Source of the DNA: a bacterium
GTDB lineage: Bacteria; Vulcanimicrobiota; Xenobia; Xenobiales; JADMJV01
Direction: 5' to 3'
NCBI GenBank assembly: GCA_018780265.1
Contig: JADMJV010000155.1
Coordinates: 8,063 to 55,078, forward strand
Length of the DNA stretch: 47,016 nucleotides
Shown: positions 7,632 through 16,488 of the stretch, in pieces
How positions within the stretch are numbered: position 1 is the first letter of the stretch
Layout of the letters: each line of letters begins with the position of its first letter
The notes under the pieces: model-generated
Databases searched by the model: none
The model's input: only the letters and a program-made list of their open reading frames with translations
What the model was told of the DNA's origin: nothing
Made by a program: the position numbers and the translations under genes

Positions 7632-9590
7632 GTGGCGACACGCAAGAGCACCGCGGCAACGAAGGTGGGTAGAATACTGGCAGCCAGCGCCGCCGTGCAA
7701 CGCGTGGTGACTCCCTGTGCACAGGCGGAAATGGTAGAGAAGAATGAATTATTGGCCAACAGCCAGGCCCTCCTGGCCGTGCTGCAGGCCATGGAGGCCA
7801 AGGCCCCCATGGCGCAGGTGCTGGCGGCCGTGAACCAGGCCTTTGACCTGGCCTATGCTTGCTACTGGGAAGTGCAGCCCAACCCAAACGTTCTTTTTTA
7901 CGAGTGCGACTCCGGCCAGGTTCCCGACGAGTTCCGGAACCTGACCCGGCAGACACAGCTTCAAGAAGGCCAGGGTCTGTGCGGTCGTGCCTGGCGACAG
8001 AGGAGCCTGGTGGTGGAGTACGACCTGGCCCAGCTTGCCGACTGTCCGCGAGGACCACTGGCTCAAAAGGCCGGGATGCGATCGGCGCTGGCCCTCCCCA
8101 TCATTGTGCAGGGCAGGGTGCGCGGAGTCATGGAATATCTCTCCACCGACTCGGCGCCCCTCTCGGCTGCCCGGCAATCCGTTTGGGAAGGCATTGCCGG
8201 CCTGGTCTCGACCGCCATCACAGCCGCTGAAAATGCGATCGAACAAACCAGAGCCAGTCAAGAAGCCCGCAGAGTTCGCAGCATTCTGGAGAATGCCCCG
8301 GTAGCCGTGATGCAATGCAACCTCGATCTCCATATCGAATATATGAACCAGGCTTCTTTTCAATTGCTAAAAAAAATCGAACCAGAGTTGCCTTGCCGGG
8401 TGGAAGAAGTGGTGGGTCGCTGCATTGACATTTTTCACCGGCACCCTGAAAAACATCGCGAAATGCTGTCTGACCCAAGAAACCTGCCCCACAGGGCCCT
8501 GATTCGCCTGGGTGATGAGCATTTGAGCCTGGTCATCAGCGCCCTGCACGACGAAGCCGGAACCTATGTGGGTCCGATGTTAACCTGGGAACTGATCACG
8601 GCCCGGATGAACGCCGAGCAGCAAAAACGTCGGGAGGCGGAAGAACTGGCAGTCAAGGTCGACAGCTTGCTGGTCCACGTCCAGGCCGCGGCCCGGGGCG
8701 ACTTGACTCGGCAAATTCAGTTCGAGGGTGACAATCCGATTGACCGACTGGGGGAAGGTCTACACCAACTGCTGGCCGACTTTCGCAACAGTTTGGGGGA
8801 GATCAAGCACAACGTCCTGACCTTAAGCGGAGCTGCCGAGGAGCTGACGGCCACCAGCAAACAAATGCAGATCAACGCGGTCGACTCTTCCGGTCAGGTG
8901 ACGGCCGCCTCGGCAGCCGGCGAGCAGGTCAATCAAAATATCCACATGGTGGCCAGCGCCTCGGAAGAGATGACCGCCAGCATTCGAGAGATTGCCAAAA
9001 ACGCACATCAGGCCGCACGCGTCAGCGGGTCAGCCGTCGATGTGGCCAATTCCACCAATCAAACCATATCCAAGCTGAGCGACAGTTCTTCGGAAATTGG
9101 CAAAGTGATCAAAGTCATCAGCTCCATAGCCCAGCAGACCAATCTGCTGGCCCTTAACGCTACCATCGAGGCGGCTCGTGCTGGCGAATCCGGGCGAGGA
9201 TTTGCCGTCGTGGCCAACGAGGTCAAAGAACTGGCAAAAGAAACCGCCAAGGCCACGGGGGACATCACCCTGAAGATTGAAGCGATCCAGGCCGACAGCA
9301 ATTGTGCGGTCCAGGCCATCGCCAAGATCACTCAGATCATTCAGGAGATCTCCGACATCGCCAGTACCATTGCCGGCGCAGTGGAAGAACAATCGGTCAC
9401 CACCTGCGAGATCAGTCGTAGCGTAAGCGAGGCAGCCAAAGGATCCACCGAGATTTCTCGGGTGATCGGAGGGGTGGCCATTTCGTCGCAAAACAGCCGC
9501 ATCGGGGCCGACGAGACACTTCAAGCCGCCCAGTCGCTGGCCGTTCTCGCCAGTCAACTCCAGAAGCTGCTGGGGCATTTTCGACTATGA
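7632..9590 (+). CDS. Soluble methyl-accepting chemotaxis protein (GAF-PAS-MCP signal)
   Basis: The start is the GTG at 7632, six bases after GGAGGT (7620-7625); the in-frame ATG at 7536 lies upstream of the predicted promoter. The 652-residue product has no membrane segment, so it should be a cytoplasmic receptor. A GAF domain occupies about 45-195 and a PAS-like domain about 215-330. A HAMP-like linker follows, and the MCP signalling coiled coil spans about 420-640 with the conserved hairpin tip (QQTNLLALNATIEAARAG, then GRGFAVVANEVKELA). There is no C-terminal CheR-tethering pentapeptide. It is the first gene of the che operon and overlaps cheA by four bases, so it probably signals through that CheA. 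Confidence 0.9.
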   Translation: MATRKSTAATKVGRILAASAAVQRVVTPCAQAEMVEKNELLANSQALLAVLQAMEAKAPMAQVLAAVNQAFDLAYACYWEVQPNPNVLFYECDSGQVPDEFRNLTRQTQLQEGQGLCGRAWRQRSLVVEYDLAQLADCPRGPLAQKAGMRSALALPIIVQGRVRGVMEYLSTDSAPLSAARQSVWEGIAGLVSTAITAAENAIEQTRASQEARRVRSILENAPVAVMQCNLDLHIEYMNQASFQLLKKIEPELPCRVEEVVGRCIDIFHRHPEKHREMLSDPRNLPHRALIRLGDEHLSLVISALHDEAGTYVGPMLTWELITARMNAEQQKRREAEELAVKVDSLLVHVQAAARGDLTRQIQFEGDNPIDRLGEGLHQLLADFRNSLGEIKHNVLTLSGAAEELTATSKQMQINAVDSSGQVTAASAAGEQVNQNIHMVASASEEMTASIREIAKNAHQAARVSGSAVDVANSTNQTISKLSDSSSEIGKVIKVISSIAQQTNLLALNATIEAARAGESGRGFAVVANEVKELAKETAKATGDITLKIEAIQADSNCAVQAIAKITQIIQEISDIASTIAGAVEEQSVTTCEISRSVSEAAKGSTEISRVIGGVAISSQNSRIGADETLQAAQSLAVLASQLQKLLGHFRL

Positions 9591-12223
9591 GTCGCGGCCT
9601 CGGGCAAGATGAGGCATCCAGGTCCGCACCGTCAACCCGCACCGATGCCGATACCGAAATGATGGTCGACTTCCTCATGGAGGCCTGGGAGCAACTGGAG
9701 ATCCTGGACCGAGAGTTTTGTGCCCTGGAAGACGACCCCCACAACCTGGAGCGCATCAACACCATTTTTCGAGTCATGCACACCCTCAAAGGGGGCGCGG
9801 GGTTCCTGGGTCTGGAGATGCTCGAATGCCTGACCCACTATGCCGAGACGCTGCTGGCCCGCATGCGCGACGGGCACCTCAGCGTAACCCGAGAACGCAC
9901 CTCGCTGCTGCTCAAGACGGCGGACGGTGCCAAAAGCATCCTCTACTGCCTGGAGAAGGACGGCCAGGAAGGAGAAGCCCGCTTCAACGACCTGATGGTC
10001 CTTCTCAAACGGGCTGCCGAAGCGACTGACACGGAAGCAAGCGTTCCCATCTGCCGCCAACAAGAACTGTCGGAACTGGCCCAACTGCAGGCCCGCCTGC
10101 TGGCCGCGCTGGACCCGCCCGCGATAAACAATGGGCCAGTCCCAGACCCCAACCAGACCCAGGAGGAACTGCCCGCGGTGCCGACCGAGCCTGAGGAGCC
10201 GAGTCAGGCGGCTCATACTGGCGAAAACCGGATCCGGGTGCATGTTGAGTTGCTGGACAGACTCATGAACCTGGTGGGAGAACTGGTGCTCTCGCGGAAT
10301 CAGATCGTGGAGGTCTCGGGCGGCCTGGAGAGCGCCACCCTCTCCTCCGCCTGCCAGCGACTCAACCTGGTGACCAGCGAACTGCAGGACCAGATCATGC
10401 AGACTCGGATGCAGCCTATCTCGACGTTGCTCAACCGATTTCCCCGCATTCTGCGCGACCTGTGTGAGCGGACCCACAAGGAAGCTCAGTTTTCCATGGA
10501 GGGGCAGGAGACGGGCCTTGACCGAGCCATTCTGGACGCCCTGAAAGACCCGCTGGTGCACATCGTGCGCAACGCGGTCGACCACGGGCTGGAGGCCCCG
10601 CATATCCGGATCCAATCCGGCAAGAATGCGCGCGGACAAATTCATGCCAAAGCCTACCAGGAGGGTGGCCAGGTCACCGTGGAGATTACGGATGACGGTG
10701 CCGGTATCGACCTCAAGCGGGTGCGTGCCAAAGCCGTATCGCAGGGCCTGATCAGCCTCCAGGAATCCGACAGAATGTCGGAACGGGACACCCTGCACCT
10801 GCTCTTTCGAGCGGGATTTTCAACCGTCGACCAGGTCACCAACCTGTCCGGGCGCGGGGTCGGTATGGATGTCGTGCGCTCCTCGGTTGAGCGTATCGGG
10901 GGCACGGTCGATATCTTCTCGCGAGCAGGCCAGGGCACCACGGTAAAACTGCGCCTGCCGCTGACTCTGGCCATCATCCCGGCCTTGTTAGTCACCTGTG
11001 GTGACGAACGGTACGCCATTCCCCAGTTGAGCCTGCAGGAACTGGTGCGCCTGGAAGGCCCGGCTGCCATGCGCAGCATCGAGCGCATCCACGGAGCCGA
11101 AGTATATCGATTGAGGGGTGAGTTGCTGCCTCTGCTGCGCCTGCGCAACTCGTTGGGGCTACCGACCGAGACACCGGACACCATCCACATCGTGGTTGCT
11201 CTGGCCGACGGCAAGCCATTCGGGCTCGTCGTGGATGGCCTCTGCGACACCGAAGAAATCGTGGTAAAGCCACTGACCCGCCAGCTCCAGCAACTCCGTA
11301 TTTATGCGGGCGCAACCATCATGGGGGACGGGAGGGTGGCTCTGATCCTGGACGTGGCCGGACTCGCTCGGGTATCAGGGCTGGGGCAGGAGGCAGTGCC
11401 TCGGGCCGACCTGGCGGAGGGACCCGACGGCCAGCAGTCACTGAGGCAGAGCCTGCTTCTATTTGGGCTGGGAGATCTGGAACGCTATGCGATTCCGTTG
11501 AACCTTCTCTCTCGTCTGGAAGAATTTCCTCGTGAACAAATTGAAACAACTCGAGGCAAAAAGGTCGTGCAGTATCGAGGGCGGATTTTGCCCCTGCTAG
11601 ACCTGGCCGAACATTTTGGAGGGGCCACAGCCTTCCACAAGGAGCTGGTCCAGGTTGTGGTGCTCAGTCATCAGGACCGAGAGTTGGGACTGGCCGTGGG
11701 TGAAATCCTGGATGTAGTGGAGGAAGCCATGCAACTGGAGTCGGTCTCCCCCGCCTTTGGAACTCTGGGTCACGCCATTGTGGCCGGCAAGGCCACCACC
11801 GTTGTGGACCTCTACGGCTTGATTCAGGCGCTAGAACCCGATTGGTTGGCCCCCCAAGCCTATCCATCAAAGCGAGCCGCTCGCCGCTTGCTGGTGGTGG
11901 ACGATTCGGCGTTCTGTGCAGCCCTCACCAGCTCGTACCTTCAGGCCCCGGGTATCCACGTGCAAATGTGCCGTGACCGGCAGTCTCTGCTGGAGAATCT
12001 GTCCCGTCAGCAGTTTGACGCAATCATCGTGGAAGCCGGCTGCCCGGAGGCCGAGCAGATGATCGCCACCCTCACCGCCACCACATCCGACTATCGAGAG
12101 CGCACCCTGGCTACCACCCAACGAGGTGCCTTGCGCAATGCCCTGGTACCAACCATCGAGCCATTCAGCCGCACACAGTTGCTCAACGCAGTCTGCCACC
12201 TTGCGCCAGTGGCACCCTACTAG
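9587..12223 (+). CDS. cheA: Chemotaxis histidine kinase CheA with two CheW domains and a degenerate receiver
   Basis: The 878-residue protein has an Hpt domain with the phosphorylated His at residue 65 (RVMHTLKGGAGFLG), a dimerisation domain (about 215-290, MNLVGELVLSRNQ) and an HATPase domain (HIVRNAVDHGLE, DDGAGIDL, GRGVGMDVV). It then has two successive CheW-like domains (about 475-610 and 640-765) and a receiver-like tail (766-878). The tail keeps the acidic pair (LLVVDDSA), but the phosphoacceptor position is Glu816 (FDAIIVEAGCP) and the conserved Lys is Glu858 (TIEPFS), so it cannot be phosphorylated normally. The start overlaps the receptor stop (ATGA). The TAG stop at 12221-12223 is followed in the same frame by cheW. 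Confidence 0.95.
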   Translation: MSRGLGQDEASRSAPSTRTDADTEMMVDFLMEAWEQLEILDREFCALEDDPHNLERINTIFRVMHTLKGGAGFLGLEMLECLTHYAETLLARMRDGHLSVTRERTSLLLKTADGAKSILYCLEKDGQEGEARFNDLMVLLKRAAEATDTEASVPICRQQELSELAQLQARLLAALDPPAINNGPVPDPNQTQEELPAVPTEPEEPSQAAHTGENRIRVHVELLDRLMNLVGELVLSRNQIVEVSGGLESATLSSACQRLNLVTSELQDQIMQTRMQPISTLLNRFPRILRDLCERTHKEAQFSMEGQETGLDRAILDALKDPLVHIVRNAVDHGLEAPHIRIQSGKNARGQIHAKAYQEGGQVTVEITDDGAGIDLKRVRAKAVSQGLISLQESDRMSERDTLHLLFRAGFSTVDQVTNLSGRGVGMDVVRSSVERIGGTVDIFSRAGQGTTVKLRLPLTLAIIPALLVTCGDERYAIPQLSLQELVRLEGPAAMRSIERIHGAEVYRLRGELLPLLRLRNSLGLPTETPDTIHIVVALADGKPFGLVVDGLCDTEEIVVKPLTRQLQQLRIYAGATIMGDGRVALILDVAGLARVSGLGQEAVPRADLAEGPDGQQSLRQSLLLFGLGDLERYAIPLNLLSRLEEFPREQIETTRGKKVVQYRGRILPLLDLAEHFGGATAFHKELVQVVVLSHQDRELGLAVGEILDVVEEAMQLESVSPAFGTLGHAIVAGKATTVVDLYGLIQALEPDWLAPQAYPSKRAARRLLVVDDSAFCAALTSSYLQAPGIHVQMCRDRQSLLENLSRQQFDAIIVEAGCPEAEQMIATLTATTSDYRERTLATTQRGALRNALVPTIEPFSRTQLLNAVCHLAPVAPY

Positions 12224-12227
12224 GAGG
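12222..12227 (+). promoter_or_regulatory. Ribosome binding site that decides the cheW start
   Basis: A perfect AGGAGG overlaps the cheA stop codon and is followed after five bases by the CTG at 12233. No ATG, GTG or TTG in the cheW frame lies within reach of it. Confidence 0.75.
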
Positions 12228-12232
12228 ACCGT

Positions 12233-12673
12233 CTGTCACATTCAAGACAATACGCAACTTTCTACCTCGGTCAGGAATACCTGGGGGTCGACGTTCTTCG
12301 TGTTCAGGAGGTGCTGCGCCCACAGACCATGACGCCCGTACCCCGAGCGCCCGACTACATTGCCGGTCTGATCAGCCTGCGCGGCCAAATCGTCACAGCC
12401 ATCGATCTGCGCCGGCGATTGGGCATGGAAGAGCGCGTTCCGCCCATTGCCCCTATGAGTGTGATCTTGAACACCCAGGACGGACCCATCAGCCTGTTGG
12501 TAGACGACATCGGAGATGTCCTGCAGGTACCCGCCCATTCGTTTGAGCCCCCTCCCGAAAATCTGGCCATCTCGATAGCCAGATATATCCAGGGAGTCCA
12601 TAAATTGCCCGGCACCCTGCTGACCGTGCTCGACGCGGACCTGATCACCGGGCACACAGGAGGAGAACCGTGA
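12233..12673 (+). CDS. cheW: Chemotaxis coupling protein CheW, predicted CTG start
   Basis: CheW couples receptors to CheA. The product (146 residues from 12233) shows the whole family pattern: QYATFYLGQEYLGVDVLRVQ at the N-terminus, then APDYIAGLISLRGQIVTAID, and the ISLLVDDIGDV core. The N-terminal beta strands lie before the first conventional start (GTG at 12311), which would remove an essential part of the fold. Between the in-frame cheA TAG and that GTG the only near-start codon with a ribosome site is CTG 12233, five bases after AGGAGG. I infer a CTG start. Readthrough of the TAG, giving a CheA-CheW fusion, is the alternative. The 3' end overlaps cheY. Confidence 0.88.
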   Translation: MSHSRQYATFYLGQEYLGVDVLRVQEVLRPQTMTPVPRAPDYIAGLISLRGQIVTAIDLRRRLGMEERVPPIAPMSVILNTQDGPISLLVDDIGDVLQVPAHSFEPPPENLAISIARYIQGVHKLPGTLLTVLDADLITGHTGGEP

Positions 12674-13065
12674 GAGTACTGGTGGTCGACGACAGTGCGG
12701 CGCAACGCCGCAAAATTGCCACATTTTTGGTTCGCTGCGGAGCCGAAGTGGACGAAGCCCGCGACGGTGCCGAAGCCCTGGAATGCCTCCGGGAAAACCC
12801 GGACTACACCATTCTGGTAACCGATTGGAATATGCCCCGAATGGACGGCCTGTGTCTGGTGAAAAAAGTACGCGAGAACCCGGCCCTGGAGCGCCTGCCA
12901 ATCCTGATGGTCACCACCGAAAACGACCCGTGGTCGGTAACCCGTGCCATTCGTTCGGGCGCCAACGAGTACCTGATGAAGCCCTTTGACCACCTGGCGC
13001 TCTGGACCAAACTGCGCACTGTACTGGGACCCGGACACCTCATGTTTGACGAGTTGGAGTCATGA
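12670..13065 (+). CDS. cheY: CheY-type single-domain response regulator
   Basis: A 131-residue stand-alone receiver. It has the acidic pair (VLVVDDSA), the phosphoacceptor Asp in LVTDWNMPRMDG, Thr in MVTTEND and Lys in YLMKPFD. The start is GTG at 12670 with GGAGGAG just upstream, overlapping the cheW stop. There is no output domain, and its position between cheW and cheB in the che operon fits CheY, the regulator that binds the flagellar switch. A second CheY-like gene (18883-19296) sits beside fliM, so the two may divide the switch-binding and adaptation or phosphate-sink roles. Confidence 0.88.
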   Translation: MRVLVVDDSAAQRRKIATFLVRCGAEVDEARDGAEALECLRENPDYTILVTDWNMPRMDGLCLVKKVRENPALERLPILMVTTENDPWSVTRAIRSGANEYLMKPFDHLALWTKLRTVLGPGHLMFDELES

Positions 13066-14096
13066 CATTTCCCGATAAGCTCAGAGTCCTGGTTGTAGAT
13101 GACTCCGCCATGTTCCGACGCGCCATAACTCGGGCACTGGGGGAGATGCCCGAGGTCCACAAGATCGACACCGCCGTCGACGGCGAAGAAGCCCTTCTGA
13201 AGATCAAAGGACTGCAACCCGATGTGGTGACGCTGGACCTGGAGATGCCAGGCATGGACGGGCTGGCGACCCTGAGGGAACTGCGCCAGCAGGGACTGAG
13301 AACTCGAGTACTGGTGGTGTCTGCTTACGGCGGAGAGAAGCGTGTGGTGGAAGCGCTCTGCCTTGGCGCCGAGGATTTCATCCTGAAACCCGTCTCCAAA
13401 CCCGACGGGCCAAGACCTACACTCAAAGCCTTGCTAGAAGGCAAGTTTCGCAAACTGTTCAGGCCCCAAAGCCCCGCCCTTGGCGTTGCGCCCATCTCGA
13501 CGGCGCCGGCACCGGTGGCTCTGGTCGTGATGGGCGTGTCCACTGGCGGACCCAATGCCCTGGCCGAGATACTGCCCCAAATGACCCGACCCGTGGCCGT
13601 CCCTATCGTGATCGTTCAGCACATCTCCGCCGACTTCATCCCCCTGCTGGCGGAAAGGCTGCGTTCAAAATGCAGCATGCCGCTCCATGAGGCCGAAGCC
13701 AATCAGGTTCTGCAACCGGGCAATATCTATCTGGTACCGGGAAACTACCACATGGAAGTGACTGGAACGCAGGATTCACCCAGGGCGCACCTGAGCCAGG
13801 GACCTACCGAAAATGGGTGCCGCCCCGCTGCCGATGTGCTATTTCGCTCGGCAGCCAGGCTCTTTGGCCCGGAGTGCCTGGCAGTGGTCATGACCGGGAT
13901 GGGTAAGGATGGTCTGGCTGGCTGCCGGGCGATTGTGGCCGCTGGCGGCCGCTGCATCGCCCAAGACCGAGAATCGTGCGTCGTATGGGGCATGCCCAGG
14001 CTGGTCACCGAGGCCGGACTGGCCTGCGAGGTTCCGTTGGCGCAAATCGGACACCGGATCATGGAAATGGTGGAACAGGGGTGTCGCCCTCGATGA
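13062..14096 (+). CDS. cheB: Chemotaxis methylesterase CheB
   Basis: The 344-residue protein has an N-terminal receiver with VVDDSAMFRRAI, Asp in VVTLDLEMPGMDG and Lys in FILKPVSKP. The C-terminal methylesterase domain carries the catalytic Ser in GVSTGGPNAL, His in IVQHISADF and Asp in VVMTGMGKDGLAG. It removes methyl groups (and can deamidate) on receptor glutamates for adaptation, activated by CheA phosphorylation. The start ATG overlaps the cheY stop and its own stop overlaps the cheR start, so cheY, cheB and cheR are translationally coupled. Length and domain order are normal for the family. Confidence 0.95.
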   Translation: MTFPDKLRVLVVDDSAMFRRAITRALGEMPEVHKIDTAVDGEEALLKIKGLQPDVVTLDLEMPGMDGLATLRELRQQGLRTRVLVVSAYGGEKRVVEALCLGAEDFILKPVSKPDGPRPTLKALLEGKFRKLFRPQSPALGVAPISTAPAPVALVVMGVSTGGPNALAEILPQMTRPVAVPIVIVQHISADFIPLLAERLRSKCSMPLHEAEANQVLQPGNIYLVPGNYHMEVTGTQDSPRAHLSQGPTENGCRPAADVLFRSAARLFGPECLAVVMTGMGKDGLAGCRAIVAAGGRCIAQDRESCVVWGMPRLVTEAGLACEVPLAQIGHRIMEMVEQGCRPR

Positions 14097-14929
14097 GCAC
14101 TCTGTCCCAAGAAGACTACCAATTTGTGTCGGGCTTTTTGTATGAAGAAGCTGGAATCGCACTGGGGGGAGACAAAGCCTACCTGGTCGAGAATCGACTG
14201 GGGGAACTGTGCCGGAGCGTTGGATTGCACAGCATCTCAGCTCTGGTCCAGGAGTTAAAGTCGATACCAACTACGCAAAACCGCCAAAAAATGCTGGAAG
14301 CGATGACCACCAACGAAACCAGTTTTTTTCGAGATCTCAATTCCTTTGACTCCATGCGCACAAGCCTGCTGCCTGAACTGGAGGACCTGCGGAAAAGCAG
14401 GCGCGCTTTGCGAGTTTGGTCAGCGGCTTGCTCAACAGGTCAGGAGACTTACTCGCTGGCCATGCTGATCGATTCTCACCTTGGGCAGCACCGCAAAAGT
14501 TGGCAGATCGACATTCTAGGAACCGATATTGCCGAGAAGGTACTCCATCGGGCTAAGACGGGCGAGTATTCCCAACTCGAAGTAAACCGGGGGCTTCCCG
14601 CTCAACTGTTAATGCGCCATTTCAAAAGAAAGGGCCGCGGCTGGCATGTCAGCGACAACATCCGCTCGATGGTCCGCTTTGAACAGGTGAACCTGATGTC
14701 GGTGCCGGCCAGTCTGGGCCAGTTTGACCTGATCTTGTGCCGCAATGTGCTGATCTACTTTGACGTTCAGACCCGGCAAAAAGTGCTGGCCAATCTCCAT
14801 CGCCAAATCAAACCCGACGGCTACTTGATCGTTGGAGCCTCGGAAGTACTTCACGGGTTGACCGACCTCTTTGAGCGCACTCAGCGAGATGGAGCCATTT
14901 GCTATCGACCAGCTTACCGCCCGGGCTAG
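14093..14929 (+). CDS. cheR: Chemotaxis methyltransferase CheR
   Basis: The ATG at 14093 overlaps the cheB stop (ATGA), giving 278 residues. The N-terminal helical CheR domain (about 8-70) is followed by the S-adenosylmethionine methyltransferase fold with RVWSAACSTGQETYSLAM as the cofactor loop and LILCRNVLIYFD as the later family motif. It methylates receptor glutamates. The receptor in this operon lacks the CheR docking pentapeptide, so methylation would be tether-independent. The gene ends at TAG 14927-14929 inside a CTAG palindrome that also supplies the stop of fliA on the other strand. Confidence 0.95.
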   Translation: MSTLSQEDYQFVSGFLYEEAGIALGGDKAYLVENRLGELCRSVGLHSISALVQELKSIPTTQNRQKMLEAMTTNETSFFRDLNSFDSMRTSLLPELEDLRKSRRALRVWSAACSTGQETYSLAMLIDSHLGQHRKSWQIDILGTDIAEKVLHRAKTGEYSQLEVNRGLPAQLLMRHFKRKGRGWHVSDNIRSMVRFEQVNLMSVPASLGQFDLILCRNVLIYFDVQTRQKVLANLHRQIKPDGYLIVGASEVLHGLTDLFERTQRDGAICYRPAYRPG

Positions 14930-15672
14930 CCCACGCGTTGACTTTGCTGCAAATGCGGAGTCAAGAAGGCGCGCAGCTTCATGAGGCAACGGCTGTGAAT
15001 CTGAGAAATTCTGGCCTCAGTGACCCCCAATATTTGACCGATTTCACGGATATTCAGCTCTTCAAAATAGTAGAGCGACAAAATCAATTGTTCCCTCTCC
15101 TGCAAAGTCTTCAATCCCCTGAGCAGCATCTGCTTCTTCTGGTTTCGAAAAGCGACCTCTTCCACCAGGGCAGCCTGGTCGGAGAGGCTATCTCCAGGTC
15201 GTTCGTCGCTATCGGGGGAGCGCTGATCATCGAGCGACAGAACGTGAGTCAGGGTCGCCTCTTGCCTGCGCCTGTGAACCTCGTGGTGGGAAATGCCGGC
15301 CACTTGAGAGACCTCCCCGACGGAAGGTGCTCTCCCCAGGCTGTGCGACAACTGCTCTTCCGCTTTCTGAAGATCGCGATGGCGGCGACGCACGCCCCGA
15401 CTGGCCCAGTCCAACGCCCGCAGGGCGTCCAGAATCGCCCCCCTGACTCGTGAGGCAGCGAACGTCTGAAACTTGATCCCCTTGGAAGGGTCAAATCGAT
15501 TCAATGCCTCCATCAGTCCGACCACTCCATCATGAATGAGGTCATCCACCTCCAGGTGGTCTGGCAGGCTGACCGCCATTCGACTGGCAATGTGCTTGAC
15601 TAAGCCGGCGTGCTGGCGGGCCATCTGCTCCTTTTCTTCGGGCGACAGACATGTTTTTGCGGCAATGCTCAC
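14926..15672 (-). CDS. fliA: Flagellar sigma factor FliA (sigma-28)
   Basis: The start is GTG at 15672, preceded by GGAGGAACC. The longer frame to 15828 has no support. The 248-residue product fits FliA/WhiG: region 2 contains LEVDDLIHDGVVGLMEALNR followed by FDPSKGIKFQTFAASRVRGA and the LRALDWASRGVRR segment, and region 4 contains LNIREIGQILGVTEARISQI. Sigma-28 directs late flagellar and chemotaxis transcription. Eleven sites in this window resemble its promoter, and its anti-sigma factor gene flgM is at 27552. No sigma-28 site was found before fliA itself. Confidence 0.95.
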   Translation of the reverse strand: MSIAAKTCLSPEEKEQMARQHAGLVKHIASRMAVSLPDHLEVDDLIHDGVVGLMEALNRFDPSKGIKFQTFAASRVRGAILDALRALDWASRGVRRRHRDLQKAEEQLSHSLGRAPSVGEVSQVAGISHHEVHRRRQEATLTHVLSLDDQRSPDSDERPGDSLSDQAALVEEVAFRNQKKQMLLRGLKTLQEREQLILSLYYFEELNIREIGQILGVTEARISQIHSRCLMKLRAFLTPHLQQSQRVG

Positions 15673-15879
15673 GGTTCCTCCGTAGCCACTTTTCATGGGC
15701 TGCTCGTAACATTGACTCTGCAGGAGCAATACTCTCGCCACAAATCCGATTGGAGGGGAAACCCTACCCAATTTGGGCACAGATCCCCCCCAGAGAGTAG
15801 GGCGCCCTCCACTTAATGCCGAGCCCAACCTGAGCTAAGCTGACTCCAGAAACACACATAGATGTGCTCTGGAGGAACG
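15673..15879. other. Divergent intergenic region between fliA and the SigH-like sigma gene
   Basis: This 207-base gap must hold the promoters of both sigma genes. I see good ribosome sites at each end (GGAGGAACC before fliA, GGAGG before the sigma gene). There is also a GC-rich palindrome (GGGCGCCC, near 15801-15808) that could be an operator. I could not assign a -10/-35 pair on either strand with confidence. Confidence 0.35.
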
Positions 15880-16482
15880 ATGATTGAATCGCAACGAGAG
15901 ACCAAAGATCGGGAAGAGCAACTGCTCATTTGCAAGGCCCAGTCTGGTTGTCAAGCCAGTATGGACCTGTTGGTACGGGACTATGATCGACTGGCTCATC
16001 GGATGGCCTCGCGCTTTTTCTTGCAAGGCGGTGAAGCGCAGGATGTCAAGCAAGAGGCTCTGGTAGGACTGGCCTTTGCCATCCGCAGTTACGACCCCGG
16101 CTACCAACGTTCGTTTCACGAGTATGCGGTGATGTGCATTCGCAACTCGCTGGTCCGAGCGATCCGTGGAGCTACCCGCAAAAAGCACCAGATGTTGACC
16201 CGGGCTACCGAGTTGACCGACCTGCAATGGCCCACGTCCGCTCAATCCACCGAAGAGACGGTACTGGCCAGGGTACTGCTCAAACAAATCTGGACCAGTC
16301 TTTGCTGCAAGCTCTCCGAACTGGAACTCGAAGTATTGAGGATGAAACTGGGGGGAAGCAGCTCTGAGGAAATCGTCCAGACTCGAGGCTTCACTCTCAA
16401 GCAGATCGAAAACGGTCTCTTTAGAGCCCGCCAGAAAGCCCGCGAATTGCTGAGCGGGCCCTTCGCGACGCAGGTAGCTTGA
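15880..16482 (+). CDS. Sigma-70 family factor resembling SigH
   Basis: The start is ATG 15880, four bases after GGAGG (15871-15875), giving 200 residues. Region 2 reads DLLVRDYDRLAHRMASRFF then GGEAQDVKQEALVGLAFAIR and SFHEYAVMCIRNSLVRAI. This pattern, with the ATRKKHQML segment after it, resembles the SigH (Spo0H) group more than FliA or ECF sigma factors. A C-terminal helix-turn-helix region 4 (about 135-190) is present: LSELELEVLRMKLGGSSSEE. No anti-sigma gene is adjacent. Its position divergent to fliA suggests it may act in the flagellar hierarchy or in linking motility to another state; that is inference. Confidence 0.8.
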   Translation: MIESQRETKDREEQLLICKAQSGCQASMDLLVRDYDRLAHRMASRFFLQGGEAQDVKQEALVGLAFAIRSYDPGYQRSFHEYAVMCIRNSLVRAIRGATRKKHQMLTRATELTDLQWPTSAQSTEETVLARVLLKQIWTSLCCKLSELELEVLRMKLGGSSSEEIVQTRGFTLKQIENGLFRARQKARELLSGPFATQVA

Positions 16483-16488
16483 GCGCTT

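Noticed and set aside
9632..10798. 388-codon open frame on the minus strand inside cheA
   Set aside because: It is antisense to the well-conserved Hpt and kinase domains of cheA and shows no family pattern. Long antisense frames are expected in GC-rich genes.
15673..15828. N-terminal extension of FliA
   Set aside because: The extra 52 residues do not resemble FliA. GTG 15672 has GGAGGAACC directly before it and gives the normal length.
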